Notes under the pieces: model-generated
The model's input: the letters and a program-made list of their open reading frames with translations, nothing else
Database searches by the model: none
What the model was told of the DNA's origin: nothing
Program-made: the position numbers and the translations under genes
Origin: an uncultured Clostridium sp.
GTDB lineage: Bacteria; Bacillota; Clostridia; Clostridiales; Clostridiaceae
NCBI GenBank assembly: GCA_903789665.1
Contig: CAIFEX010000006.1
Span: forward strand, 62,001-126,000
Length of the DNA: 64,000 bases
Direction of reading: 5' to 3'
Part shown: positions 9,881-18,223 of the stretch, piece by piece
Numbering within the stretch: the first letter of the stretch is position 1
Layout: each line of letters begins with the position of its first letter

Positions 9881-10660
9881 ATGAATAATTTAGCTGCCTT
9901 TTTATCGGGAGCTTTACAAATAACTTTGCTGGACATAGTTTTAAGCGGTGACAATATAGGAGTTATTGCCCTGGCAACTAAAGATCTGCCAAAAAAACAT
10001 GCAAAGTCCGCTTCAATGATTGGAGTATTCGCTGCGGTTCTTCTGAGAATAGTATTTGCATGTCTTATCACCTATATACTGCTAATAGAATGGCTCCCCA
10101 TAAAATTAATCGGTGGAATTCTACTTGTAAAAATCACGTGGAATTTTATAAAACCCGAGTCAAAGCAAATAAAGAAAAAGCAAATAAATCCATCAAATAA
10201 ATATTTTGCAGCAATCGCAAATATAGTTGTGGCCGATGCAACTATGAGTCTTGACAATGTACTGGCAATTGCAGGTGCCGCCGAAGGACACATATTTCTT
10301 ATAATTTTCGGATTGCTGTTAAACATTCCCATAATATTTTTTGGAAGTCAATATGTAGCAAAACTCATGAATAAGCATCCTATAATAATATACATAGGCG
10401 GCGCTATACTGGCCCATACAGCTTTTAAAATGCTTTTAGAAGACAGACTCCTGCATAATTTCACTTCTCCCATGATAATAAATGTGGTTTCTTTTGGTGC
10501 AGCTGCAATTGTATTTCTCTATGGAGTCTACAGAACAAGCAGACCTGTTTATTTTTCCCTAAAAGAATTTAGAGAACAGCATTTCAAGGCAAATAACAGC
10601 AAGGATATCAGGGGGAAAAATAAGAGAGAGTTTGAAGAACAACATTTTAAGGCAAATTAA
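9881..10660 (+). CDS. TerC/YjbE-family integral membrane protein
   Basis: Multi-pass protein of the TerC family; characterised bacterial relatives take part in manganese export. LDIVLSGDN (about 18-25) and ADATMSLDN (about 120-128) are the two conserved acidic motifs inside membrane helices thought to bind metal. I use ATG 9881 because AAGGAG ends 9 bases upstream; the in-frame TTG at 9875 is only 3 bases from it. YjbE-type genes are often under the manganese yybP-ykoY riboswitch, but I find no such motif in the 240 bp upstream. The C-terminus is odd: a nine-residue segment ending QHFKAN occurs twice, the second time as the very end of the protein. Confidence 0.85.
   Translation: MNNLAAFLSGALQITLLDIVLSGDNIGVIALATKDLPKKHAKSASMIGVFAAVLLRIVFACLITYILLIEWLPIKLIGGILLVKITWNFIKPESKQIKKKQINPSNKYFAAIANIVVADATMSLDNVLAIAGAAEGHIFLIIFGLLLNIPIIFFGSQYVAKLMNKHPIIIYIGGAILAHTAFKMLLEDRLLHNFTSPMIINVVSFGAAAIVFLYGVYRTSRPVYFSLKEFREQHFKANNSKDIRGKNKREFEEQHFKAN
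10565..10657 (+). repeat. 30-bp imperfect tandem duplication at the 3' end of the TerC gene
   Basis: Units 10565-10594 and 10628-10657 are similar 30-mers encoding EFREQHFKAN and EFEEQHFKAN. They are 63 bp apart start to start, so a segmental in-frame duplication of 63 bp with later drift explains the tail. Confidence 0.7.
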
Positions 10661-10665
10661 AAGAC

Positions 10666-10702
10666 GGTTCAGGTGGAGATACGGTCAAATACCACCTGAA
10701 CC
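10666..10702. terminator. Bidirectional hairpin between terC and padR
   Basis: GGTTCAGGTGG (10666-10676) pairs perfectly with 10692-10702. On the minus strand it is followed by GTCTTTTAATT; the plus-side T tract is weak. It sits between convergent genes. Confidence 0.6.
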
Positions 10703-10713
10703 CAATGATCATT

Positions 10714-11175
10714 TCATTCCTTTGAAGTACCATACAGATCTTCGTAGACAATATTAAATACTTCCAGAGCTTCTTTTATTCTATTTTTTAAAAGTTTCTT
10801 TTTATTTTTTAATTCACATATACCCAGATCTGTTAAAGTATATATTTTTTGCATTTTATTCTTGGAATTATCCCATTTACCTTCAATTAACTTATTTTTT
10901 TCCAATTTCTTTAAAAGTGGATATATTCCGCCAGTACTGGGTATCCACCTTCCTCCGGTTCTCTCTCCTATTTTACGGGATATGTCATTTCCATTAGTAG
11001 GCTCTATACTTAGAATATGCAGCACATATATCTGCAAAAGACCCTTTGTAAATACCTGTCCTACAGCTTCTTTTTCTCTTTTTATCTTCTTAAGCTCGGC
11101 AAGCCTTTTCTTGTACTCTTCATATAAGCGTTTTTCCTCTTCTTTGGTACTATTTCCTAAATTAAATTTACTCAT
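10714..11175 (-). CDS. PadR-family transcriptional regulator
   Basis: DNA-binding winged-helix repressor of 153 residues. An N-terminal charged helix (EEEKRLYEEYKKRLAELKKIKREKE) of about 35 residues precedes the PadR core, seen as YVLHILSIEPTNGNDISRKI, then GGIYPLLKKLEKNKLIEG at about 80-97 and the wing QKIYTLTDLG. The start lies 5 bp after the stop of the degV gene, so both are one transcript. The large palindrome over the promoter of that transcript is a natural candidate for autoregulation by this protein. The inducing ligand is unknown. Confidence 0.88.
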   Translation of the reverse strand: MSKFNLGNSTKEEEKRLYEEYKKRLAELKKIKREKEAVGQVFTKGLLQIYVLHILSIEPTNGNDISRKIGERTGGRWIPSTGGIYPLLKKLEKNKLIEGKWDNSKNKMQKIYTLTDLGICELKNKKKLLKNRIKEALEVFNIVYEDLYGTSKE

Positions 11176-11180
11176 ACAAA

Positions 11181-12032
11181 TTATTCTTCCTCAAATAACA
11201 CTAAACCCACCAAACCAGGTCCGCTGTGTACCCCCGATACAGGACTTATATTACCTCCAAAAGTGGCAGAAACTACATTTGAATTTTTCTTAATCACATC
11301 AAATATCTTTTTAGAGTCCTCAAGGGCACATCCATGCATCACTGCCATTCTACACTTTTTAGTCCTAAGAATATCATTTGCAATTTTAATCAATCTATTT
11401 AAAGATCTCTTTCTCCCTCTTACCTTATCATAAGTATAGTATTTCCCATCATTTACGTCTACAGCTACAATTGGTTTTATGTTTAAAAGCTCCGCAATAC
11501 TTCCGGCTATCTTTCCTATTCTTCCTCCCCTTTTCAAATACTCCAATGTTCCAACTACAAAATATAAATGTAATCTTTTTCTCAGAGAGGGCAGCCTATT
11601 TACTATTTCATCAAAAGATACGCCTTTTTCTATAAGTTTCGCACACTCCTCCACCAGCATAGTTTCTCCTGCCGAAATTGACTTAGAATCATATATGTAA
11701 GTTTTAATACCGGGATAATTTTCACTGACAAGCTTTATCCCGTTGAAGATACCAGTCAGTCCGCCTGAAAGTGTTATAGCTATGGCATGGGTATATTCCT
11801 CTTTCTGCAAATTGCTAAATAGGGTTTCCATCTCATCCATAGGCGGCAGTGAAGATGTAGGTATTTCCCTATCCAGATTATCATAAATATATTTTGAATC
11901 CACATTTATACCGTCGATAAATTCCCTATCCTTATATATCACCCTGTAGTGAAGCACATTTACATTGTATTTATCTACTATATCCTTAGGTATGTCACTT
12001 GTACTATCCGTTATCAAAGCAATTTTCTCCAA
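11181..12032 (-). CDS. DegV-family fatty-acid-binding protein
   Basis: DegV-fold protein of 283 residues; the family binds fatty acids, and some members feed the fatty-acid kinase FakA. The typical ITDSTSDIP is at 7-15, followed by TSSLPP and TLSGGLTGIFNG, which line the lipid pocket, and the EYLKRGGRIGK segment. The start is TTG at 12032, 10 bases after GGAGGGA. It heads a two-gene operon with padR, which suggests a lipid-responsive circuit, but that is inference. No fakA is present in the window. Confidence 0.88.
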   Translation of the reverse strand: MEKIALITDSTSDIPKDIVDKYNVNVLHYRVIYKDREFIDGINVDSKYIYDNLDREIPTSSLPPMDEMETLFSNLQKEEYTHAIAITLSGGLTGIFNGIKLVSENYPGIKTYIYDSKSISAGETMLVEECAKLIEKGVSFDEIVNRLPSLRKRLHLYFVVGTLEYLKRGGRIGKIAGSIAELLNIKPIVAVDVNDGKYYTYDKVRGRKRSLNRLIKIANDILRTKKCRMAVMHGCALEDSKKIFDVIKKNSNVVSATFGGNISPVSGVHSGPGLVGLVLFEEE

Positions 12033-12086
12033 ATTTTATTCCCTCCAGTTTTTACAAAATTTCAAATAAATTTTTACAACACAATA

Positions 12087-12145
12087 ATTATACCATGTTT
12101 TAGCTAATTATCAATAGTGATATATATCACTATTGATAATTAGCT
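12087..12145 (-). promoter_or_regulatory. degV-padR promoter overlapped by a 44-bp perfect palindrome
   Basis: The -35 TTGATA (12109-12114) and -10 TATAAT (12087-12092) are 16 bp apart on the minus strand. Positions 12102-12145 are a gapless palindrome with two 22-bp arms and centre GTGATATATATCAC; it covers the -35 box. This reads as a repressor operator, most simply for the co-transcribed PadR protein. Confidence 0.65.
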
Positions 12146-12150
12146 TTTAA

Positions 12151-12200
12151 AAAGGGAGTACGTACAGTGATTTGAAAATCACCATTACATACTTCCTTTT
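12151..12200 (-). terminator. Terminator downstream of the 101-aa gene
   Basis: An imperfect hairpin of about 20 bp (AAAGG...AGTA...GTGATTT arms) is followed on the minus strand by five T. It separates the 101-aa gene from the degV promoter. Confidence 0.6.
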
Positions 12201-12252
12201 AATATATTGCTACAAAAGTACAAATTTTATAACATTATAGTTATGCGGCATT

Positions 12253-12558
12253 TCATCTCCTATATTTTTTTTGGGTTTTAAATTTCGATTTCCCTTCAAA
12301 AAATATTCTGCCTTTTTTCGCACTGTAGATTGAACAAAACACATCATCCAAAAATTTTAGGAATGCCCTCTCTTCTCTAATCCTCCTCATTATATTTTTA
12401 GATCGGCTTCTCCAAAAAGCATATGAAATCATAACCAGTCCTAAAAAAGCTTTGTAGGCAGTAAGTAAACAGAAAATACATCCAACAAAAGTTAAAAATT
12501 TAGACAGATTATCCCATCCATAAATAATTTTTTCCGGGCATTTATTGTTTGTATCCAT
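12253..12558 (-). CDS. Small unrecognised membrane protein, 101 aa
   Basis: I do not recognise the family. One or two hydrophobic segments (FLTFVGCIFCLLTAYKAFLGLVMISYAFW, about 22-50) are followed by a very basic tail (RSRSKNIMRRIREER, then KSKFKTQKKYRR), suggesting a membrane-anchored protein with a cytoplasmic positive end. AAAAAGGAGATGTAAACGTT precedes the ATG. It is monocistronic, with its own terminator. Confidence 0.55.
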   Translation of the reverse strand: MDTNNKCPEKIIYGWDNLSKFLTFVGCIFCLLTAYKAFLGLVMISYAFWRSRSKNIMRRIREERAFLKFLDDVFCSIYSAKKGRIFFEGKSKFKTQKKYRR

Positions 12559-12694
12559 AACGTTTACATCTCCTTTTTTACGGGGTTTTCATATATCCGT
12601 TAATTTAATATTACCACAAAATATTCTAATGTGAAATAAATTTACACAATTTATCGAATTTTTTAATAATTGTGCTAATTTATATATTGAGACA

Positions 12695-12741
12695 GAAAAT
12701 TGGCTGCCGTACAAAACTCAATTGTACGGCAGCCAATTTTC
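12695..12741. terminator. Strong bidirectional terminator after the cysteine desulfidase gene
   Basis: Arms 12695-12714 and 12722-12741 are perfect 20-bp complements around a 7-base loop, with an A/T flank on both sides. It lies 10 bp after the stop of the minus-strand gene. Confidence 0.85.
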
Positions 12742-12751
12742 AAAGCATTGA

Positions 12752-14023
12752 TTATTTGCATCCTTCCATCATTACATCCAAAATGACTCCATCTGTATTT
12801 GCCATTCCCTCAACAGATACCCTTCCTAAATTTTGAATAGTTTTTTCCGCTGATTCATCCAGTATGCCATCCTCAGATGGTATGAAAATATTTTTATTTG
12901 CCATTTTAGCAGCATCCAAAGCTGCACTTACGGATATAGACAATTTATACGAGCATCCAACTTTCGCCCCGTCACATATCATTCCACTTATACCTGCAAT
13001 CATATTCTTGATAGCTCCCTTTATCTGGGTTAAATTTCCACCCATTAAGTAAGAAAGTCCTGCACTAGCTCCCACACCAGCTGCTACCCCGCACCCGCAG
13101 ACCGGAGACAATGCCCCTGTATAACTTTTTATATATATGGTTACAAGGTGGCTCAGCGTAACACTTCTAACTATTTTTTCTCTTTCAATTTTCATTTTCT
13201 CTCCAATTACAGCTATGGGCAGTATGGCCACCAATCCGTGATTTCCGCTTCCTGCACTGCTCATTACAGGCAGAGGATAACCTGACATTCTCGCTTCCGA
13301 AGCAGCAGATGTAATCGCTTTTGCATACTGCTCCACATTCGAATTATCATTAAACAGATGTCCTATACCTATTCCCAAATTCAACTTGAGGCCTATTTCA
13401 CCCATTTTTTCATTCATACTTATTCCATCCTCAATGAATTTTATTTTCTCATAAGAAATATTGTCCACAAAATCTTTAAAATCCCTTATAGTAAATTCTT
13501 TAATTTTATCCCTCAAAGATGGTTTATCAGCACCTGCACCTTTACTGTCCTTTGAAAAAATTTGTCTTCCATTTTTTTCAACCAGCACTATATTCAAATG
13601 GCTGTCTTTTATGATAACTCTGGAAGAGTCACTGCCCTTCCTGGCAATTACCTCTATATACAGACCCATTGCATCTTTTTTTAATTTTAATTTAATTATA
13701 TTTTTATCTATTATGGCAAGTGCACTTTTCAGGCTTTCATCTGAAACATCTTTCAATACCTGCAGTCTGTATTCCGACTTACCTATAACCAAAGAGAGGG
13801 CAGCTGCCGTCAGGATCCCCTTTTTATCTGTACCTGGTATTCCCACTTCTTTACCATTTTTAAATATATTTTTATCGACATATATATCCAGTTCATCCAC
13901 ATCTTCTTCCAGAACTTCCCTTGCCTTGGCAACAGCATAAGCTACTGCTACTGGTTCTGTACATCCTAAAGCCGGTACTACCTGATCCTTCAATATACTT
14001 ACCAATAATTTATAATCTTTCAC
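12752..14023 (-). CDS. L-cysteine desulfidase / L-serine dehydratase alpha-like protein (UPF0597 family)
   Basis: Member of the UPF0597/CdsB family, iron-sulfur enzymes that split L-cysteine to pyruvate, ammonia and sulfide or act on related amino acids. The N-terminal VPALGCTEPVAVAYAVA, the mid-protein PVCGCGVAAGVGASAG and the later ICDGAKVGCSYKL carry the conserved cysteines expected to hold the cluster. I start it at GTG 14023 (423 aa): AGGAGG lies 9 bases upstream, while the longer frame to 14077 would run through a sigma-54 promoter. The adjacent sigma-54 activator gene is the obvious regulator. Substrate (cysteine versus serine or another amino acid) is not settled by sequence. Confidence 0.85.
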   Translation of the reverse strand: MKDYKLLVSILKDQVVPALGCTEPVAVAYAVAKAREVLEEDVDELDIYVDKNIFKNGKEVGIPGTDKKGILTAAALSLVIGKSEYRLQVLKDVSDESLKSALAIIDKNIIKLKLKKDAMGLYIEVIARKGSDSSRVIIKDSHLNIVLVEKNGRQIFSKDSKGAGADKPSLRDKIKEFTIRDFKDFVDNISYEKIKFIEDGISMNEKMGEIGLKLNLGIGIGHLFNDNSNVEQYAKAITSAASEARMSGYPLPVMSSAGSGNHGLVAILPIAVIGEKMKIEREKIVRSVTLSHLVTIYIKSYTGALSPVCGCGVAAGVGASAGLSYLMGGNLTQIKGAIKNMIAGISGMICDGAKVGCSYKLSISVSAALDAAKMANKNIFIPSEDGILDESAEKTIQNLGRVSVEGMANTDGVILDVMMEGCK

Positions 14024-14071
14024 AGATAAAAACCTCCTCTTATAATTAATATTCATGTATAAGCTATATGT

Positions 14072-14089
14072 AAGCACTTTTCATGCCAA
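14072..14089 (-). promoter_or_regulatory. Sigma-54 (-24/-12) promoter of the cysteine desulfidase gene
   Basis: The minus strand reads TTGGCATGAAAAGTGCTT. GG and GC are exactly 10 bases apart, as the sigma-54 consensus requires, and the flanking TTGGCAY is intact. Transcription would start near 14062, about 39 bases before the GTG start. Confidence 0.8.
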
Positions 14090-14200
14090 TGCTTCAAGCT
14101 CAATTATCCAATATTAATTCTCAATAATGATAAAAGAATGAAAGCACGCTATTTTATATATATGCTTCCACTCTCCTGGCAGTTTAAATCTGCTTCATAT

Positions 14201-14232
14201 ATCAAAAATGATAACTAATTCTCATTTTTGAT
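14201..14232 (-). promoter_or_regulatory. Inverted repeat: activator terminator or upstream activating site
   Basis: Arms 14201-14211 and 14222-14232 are perfect 11-bp complements. They lie right after the stop of the activator gene, which suggests a terminator, but the T tail is weak. They are also 140-170 bp upstream of the sigma-54 start site, the usual range for an enhancer element. Confidence 0.45.
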
Positions 14233-14237
14233 AAAAA

Positions 14238-15992
14238 TCAGCTTTTATCCATTTTTCTGTACAAGGTGGCCGGACTTATTCTCAATTTCTTAGCTATAAG
14301 CTTTTTAGAATCGGTATCCGAGCCATATTTTTCTATAAAATTATTTATAATTCTTTTTTCATACTTCAACACCATATCTTTAAGACTATCACCTTCCAAA
14401 ACATTGCTGCTGTCTTCACCAGTCCTTCTCCCTATGGTCTCAGAAGTTATCAAATCTTTTTTTTCAAAATTCATGGCGTATTCTATAAGGTTTTGAAGTT
14501 CCCTGACATTTCCAGGCCAGGAGTACTCCAAAAACATTTCTTTTACCTTTTGAGAAAACCCTTTTATATTCTTATCATATATGTTGTTGTACCTATCCAA
14601 AAAATACTGTGAAAGTTCCAGTATATCATTTCCTCTCTGCCTGAGAGCAGGAATTCTTATTGGAATCACATTCAGCCTGTAAAACAGGTCTTCTCTAAAC
14701 TGGCCTTTTTCCACCAGATCATACAGATCCTTATTCGTAGCTGCTATTATCCTAGGGTTTACTTTTATCGTACTTACACCGCCTATACGCATAATCTCTT
14801 TTTCCTCTAACACCCTCAAAAGTTTTACCTGCATGTGTAAAGGCAAATCCCCTATTTCATCCAAAAATATAGTACCGTCTTTTGCTATTTCAAACTTTCC
14901 CATCTTTCCGCTGTTGCTGGCACCAGTAAAAGCTCCTTTTTCATATCCAAACAGCTCGCTTTCCATCAGCGTTTCAGGTATGGCACCGCAGTTTATAGGC
15001 ATAAATACTTCATTTTTTCTATAGCTCTCATAATGTATGGCCCTGGCAAACAGCTCTTTCCCCGTACCACTTTCACCCAAAAGCAAAACGGGCATATCTT
15101 TTTTTGCCACCTGTTTTACCTGATCCTTAACCTGGGTAAAAATGCTGCTGCTTCCTATTATATCTTTAAATTTAAACATGGAGTTTTTACCATCTATTTT
15201 AAATACAGATTGCTGCAGTTTATTAAAATCTTTAAAAGTTATTACCGCCCCATATATCTCCCCATTGGAAATTATAGGTCTTACAGACAATAAAAAATTA
15301 AATCTTGATTTATTAAAATCCAAAGTTACAGTTTCCTCTTCTATATAATAATTGCTGGGTTGAAATTTATCCACTATTCTCTTGGGAATTATTCTATCTA
15401 CATCTTTATTTACAATGCAGGTTTCTTTCAATTTAAATTTTTCCTTTATATACCTGTTTAAACTCAATATTCTATTATGATTGTCTATGGTTATAATTCC
15501 CTCATTGACAGAATCTATTATAGTTAAAAGTTCAGTAGACTTGCATTCTAATTTATGATGCATCTTTTTTTCTTTTATTCTAAAAGAAATAAGTTCCCCC
15601 ATCCTCCTGTCAAAATTCTTATAGCTGTCTCTTTTTTTTAAAAACATATCCTTTTTACTTTCATCAAATATTATCATAGCTATGACGCCCTCTGCCCTGC
15701 CATCTATAATTATCGGGAAACACACTTCTGCCTTTTCATCACATTGGGTCTTTGTTTCACAGACTATACATTCACTGCAATTTCCTGGATTTTCAATAAA
15801 ATATGATTTCCCACTTTTCAGACATTTTTCAAACACGGAATTTCTAGGCGCATTCAATCCAACTTTTTTTTTAAGTTTTCCGGTACCTGCTACCCTCAAA
15901 AGCTCTCTGTTCATAATAGTAATATCGATGTCAACTACTGCCTTGATGGTTTCCGCTATATCCTGCAAATCATTTTTTATCTGTTCTATCAC
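14238..15992 (-). CDS. Sigma-54-dependent transcriptional activator (sensor-PAS-AAA+-Fis HTH)
   Basis: Enhancer-binding protein that hydrolyses ATP to open sigma-54 promoters. The N-terminal part (about 1-130) looks GAF-like and holds five close cysteines (about 72, 75, 78, 84 and 91). A PAS-like region follows, then the AAA+ domain with GESGTGKE near 305, the sigma-54 contact loop GAFTGA near 352 and DEIGDLPLHMQVKLLRVL, and a C-terminal Fis-type helix-turn-helix (KLRISPATLYRK). GTG 15992 is preferred because AGAGGAGG sits 10 bases upstream and is itself in frame in the longer 16022 version. It lies next to a gene with a sigma-54 promoter, which is almost certainly its target. The cysteines could sense redox state, metal or thiols (inference). 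Confidence 0.9.
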   Translation of the reverse strand: MIEQIKNDLQDIAETIKAVVDIDITIMNRELLRVAGTGKLKKKVGLNAPRNSVFEKCLKSGKSYFIENPGNCSECIVCETKTQCDEKAEVCFPIIIDGRAEGVIAMIIFDESKKDMFLKKRDSYKNFDRRMGELISFRIKEKKMHHKLECKSTELLTIIDSVNEGIITIDNHNRILSLNRYIKEKFKLKETCIVNKDVDRIIPKRIVDKFQPSNYYIEEETVTLDFNKSRFNFLLSVRPIISNGEIYGAVITFKDFNKLQQSVFKIDGKNSMFKFKDIIGSSSIFTQVKDQVKQVAKKDMPVLLLGESGTGKELFARAIHYESYRKNEVFMPINCGAIPETLMESELFGYEKGAFTGASNSGKMGKFEIAKDGTIFLDEIGDLPLHMQVKLLRVLEEKEIMRIGGVSTIKVNPRIIAATNKDLYDLVEKGQFREDLFYRLNVIPIRIPALRQRGNDILELSQYFLDRYNNIYDKNIKGFSQKVKEMFLEYSWPGNVRELQNLIEYAMNFEKKDLITSETIGRRTGEDSSNVLEGDSLKDMVLKYEKRIINNFIEKYGSDTDSKKLIAKKLRISPATLYRKMDKS

Positions 15993-16072
15993 AGAAAGTT
16001 TCCCTCCTCTTTTTGAACTCACTACCTTTATCCAATATCAAAGTTATCATACTACTATTTTATAACATATTA

Positions 16073-16111
16073 AAGAAGGATAAAAGTATCCATACAGCTT
16101 TTACCCTTCTT
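16073..16111 (-). terminator. Hairpin after the binding-protein gene
   Basis: AAGAAGGATAAAAG (16073-16086) pairs with 16098-16111 with one G-U pair. It directly follows the stop at 16116. The T tract is weak. Confidence 0.55.
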
Positions 16112-16115
16112 CAGA

Positions 16116-16925
16116 TCAATTATTATCCTTGTATATATCGTGACCAAACCACTTTACAGAAAGTTTAGATAGAGTACCGTCCTTTTTAAACTCATCCATT
16201 GCTTTACTTAAAGCCTGGTGCAATTTTTTGTCTTTCTTATTCACTCCTATTCCCACAGGTTCTTTAGTAAGCTTGTCTTTAAGTATGGTGTAATCTTTTC
16301 TGTCCTTTGCCACGTAATATTCACCAACTTCGGAATCACATACCAGGGCGTCAATTCTGCCTATATTGACCTCGTGAAAAGCTTCCGTTATTTTATCATA
16401 TTTTTTAATTTCCTTAACGCCGTTTACGCTGCCAGCCGCCTGTTCACCAGTACTTCCAAGCTGAACTCCAATTATCTTGTTTTTCAGATCCTCTTTGGTA
16501 TTTATAGATTTGTTTCCCGATTTAACTACAATTATCTGTCCTCCATTTATATACGGGCCTACAAAATCTATGCTTTTTTTCCTCTCATCGGTTATACTGA
16601 GCGTAGCCAATATGGCATCAAATTTCCCGGATTTCAATGCTAAAACTATTCCATTAAAATCCGTTACCACAGGATTATATTTCACTCCCAGCTTTTTGGC
16701 AAGCTCTTTCCCCAGATCTATATCAAACCCTTCCAATTCATTCTTGTCATTTCTAAATTCCATAGGCGGATAGGAATCATCCAATCCTATAGAAAGCTTG
16801 CCGGAATCCTTAACCCTTTGAAGTGAATTATCCACTCCACTGTTGCCGGACGTACTAGATCCACAAGCTGTAAAAAGCGTAAATGCCATAATTACGCTCA
16901 GCATTATTATACCTATTCTTTTCAT
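16116..16925 (-). CDS. Polar amino-acid ABC substrate-binding lipoprotein (family 3), orphan
   Basis: Extracellular receptor for a polar or basic amino acid. A signal peptide ends in a lipobox LFTAC at about 21. The mature protein has the family-3 core: SIGLDDSYPPMEFRN, GFDIDLGKELAKKLGVK, then SITDERKKSIDFVGPYINGGQIIV. It closely resembles the second lipoprotein at 36565-37365 (same KYDKITEAF and DGTLSKLSVKWFG segments). There is no permease or ATPase next to it, so it must share a transporter encoded elsewhere. Its promoter has two ARG-box-like repeats with the same geometry as those of the paralogue that precedes argF, which suggests arginine-related uptake. Confidence 0.88.
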   Translation of the reverse strand: MKRIGIIMLSVIMAFTLFTACGSSTSGNSGVDNSLQRVKDSGKLSIGLDDSYPPMEFRNDKNELEGFDIDLGKELAKKLGVKYNPVVTDFNGIVLALKSGKFDAILATLSITDERKKSIDFVGPYINGGQIIVVKSGNKSINTKEDLKNKIIGVQLGSTGEQAAGSVNGVKEIKKYDKITEAFHEVNIGRIDALVCDSEVGEYYVAKDRKDYTILKDKLTKEPVGIGVNKKDKKLHQALSKAMDEFKKDGTLSKLSVKWFGHDIYKDNN

Positions 16926-16943
16926 ATTTTTCCCTCCAATTAT

Positions 16944-16980
16944 TTTTAATAATTATACATTAAATATTATAAATATGCAA
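16944..16980 (-). promoter_or_regulatory. Promoter with tandem ARG-box-like operators
   Basis: TTGCAT (16975-16980) and TATAAT (16952-16957) are 17 bp apart on the minus strand. Two 18-bp AT-rich boxes, 16963-16980 and 16944-16961, resemble the ArgR consensus; the downstream one reads AATGTATAATTATTAAAA. The same layout recurs at 37399-37435. Confidence 0.6.
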
Positions 16981-17123
16981 GAACAAATTTTTACCTCCCA
17001 TCACTTGAAATTCTCACAAGATAACCATTATAATATTATATAGACAAAATTCTATCAAAAAATTATTATCAATACAATATTTGCTTTAAGAATACTATAT
17101 AAAACATATCAAGGAGATAAAAT

Positions 17124-18149
17124 ATGAGTTCTATAAAAGATTTTTTTTCAAAAGAATCTACAAAGAGAATACTTTTTTTTATTGCTTTAATCATTTTTTT
17201 CTATTGGTCTAGATCCTTTTTTGACATATTTTTGCTTACTTTCTTATTTTCTTACATAATGAACAGTTTACAGAATCTTCTACTTAGGAAAGTCCATAAA
17301 GTAACTTCGGCAAAAGAAAAATTGACTACTTCAATCCTCTATATACTCTTGTTTTTATCCATAGGAATAATTATTGTGAAAATAGTTCCGCAGATCGTAA
17401 GCCAGACAAAATATATAATAAACAACATATCAAGCAGTATATCAAATACTAAAACAAATCCTAAGTCCAATACGATTGAAAGCTACATAATAAATATATT
17501 AAGTGAAATCGACATAAAAAGCTATTTGAAATCGGGAGTAAACATGTCCCTGCAACTTGCTGCAAATATTGGAAAATGGAGTCTCAACACATTCATTTCC
17601 ATAATACTCAGCCTATTTTTCATGCTGGAAAAGCATAAAATTATTTCCTTTGTGCAAAAATTCAAATACAGTAAGGTATCCGGATTATATGAATATCTGT
17701 GCTTTTTTGGCGAAAATTTTCTAAACACTTTTGGCAAGGTAATTCAAGCTCAGATTCTGATAGCTTTTATCAATACCATTATCTCAGTAATAATGCTTTA
17801 CATATTGAACTTTCCCCAACTGGTCACTATAGGTTTCATGATATTTATGCTGAGTTTGATACCAATAGCCGGAGTACTCATATCTCTCATTCCACTGTGT
17901 ATTATTGCCTTCAGCATAGGTGGTATTACTAAAGTAATATATGTGTTGATTATGATTGCAATAGTCCACGCCATTGAGAGCTATATTTTAAACCCCAAGT
18001 TAATGTCTTCCAAAGTGCAGCTGCCTATATTTTTCACTTTTATAGTACTTATAGTTTCCCAGCACCTCATGGGCATATGGGGACTTCTCATAGGTATCCC
18101 CCTGTTCATTTTCATATTGAACCTGCTGGGTGTAAAAACAGATGAATAA
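17124..18149 (+). CDS. AI-2E-family (UPF0118) membrane transporter
   Basis: Integral membrane protein of 341 residues with seven or eight predicted helices. The hydrophobic pair near the N-terminus, an extended soluble loop around 95-150 (NTKTNPKSNTIESY) and a helix-rich second half containing GVLISLIPLCIIA and PLFIFILNLLG match the AI-2E/YtvI-like family. Members export small molecules or act in Na+(Li+)/H+ exchange, so the label AI-2 should not be taken literally. AAGGAG stands 7 bases before the ATG. It is a lone gene between divergent and convergent neighbours. Confidence 0.83.
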   Translation: MSSIKDFFSKESTKRILFFIALIIFFYWSRSFFDIFLLTFLFSYIMNSLQNLLLRKVHKVTSAKEKLTTSILYILLFLSIGIIIVKIVPQIVSQTKYIINNISSSISNTKTNPKSNTIESYIINILSEIDIKSYLKSGVNMSLQLAANIGKWSLNTFISIILSLFFMLEKHKIISFVQKFKYSKVSGLYEYLCFFGENFLNTFGKVIQAQILIAFINTIISVIMLYILNFPQLVTIGFMIFMLSLIPIAGVLISLIPLCIIAFSIGGITKVIYVLIMIAIVHAIESYILNPKLMSSKVQLPIFFTFIVLIVSQHLMGIWGLLIGIPLFIFILNLLGVKTDE

Positions 18150-18151
18150 AA

Positions 18152-18195
18152 GGACACGAATTTTTCAGGAAATAATTCTTGAAAAATTCGTGCCC
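18152..18195. terminator. Terminator between converging genes
   Basis: Arms 18152-18167 and 18180-18195 pair over 16 bp with one mismatch and are followed on the plus strand by TTATTTCTT. It ends the AI-2E-family gene and may also serve the minus-strand moco operon. Confidence 0.8.
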
Positions 18196-18223
18196 TTATT
18201 TCTTAACTTTCTAATCAAACATA

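Noticed and set aside
14024-14077. Upstream extension of the cysteine desulfidase reading frame
   Set aside because: It runs across the sigma-54 promoter and the ribosome site, so it cannot be translated from that promoter.
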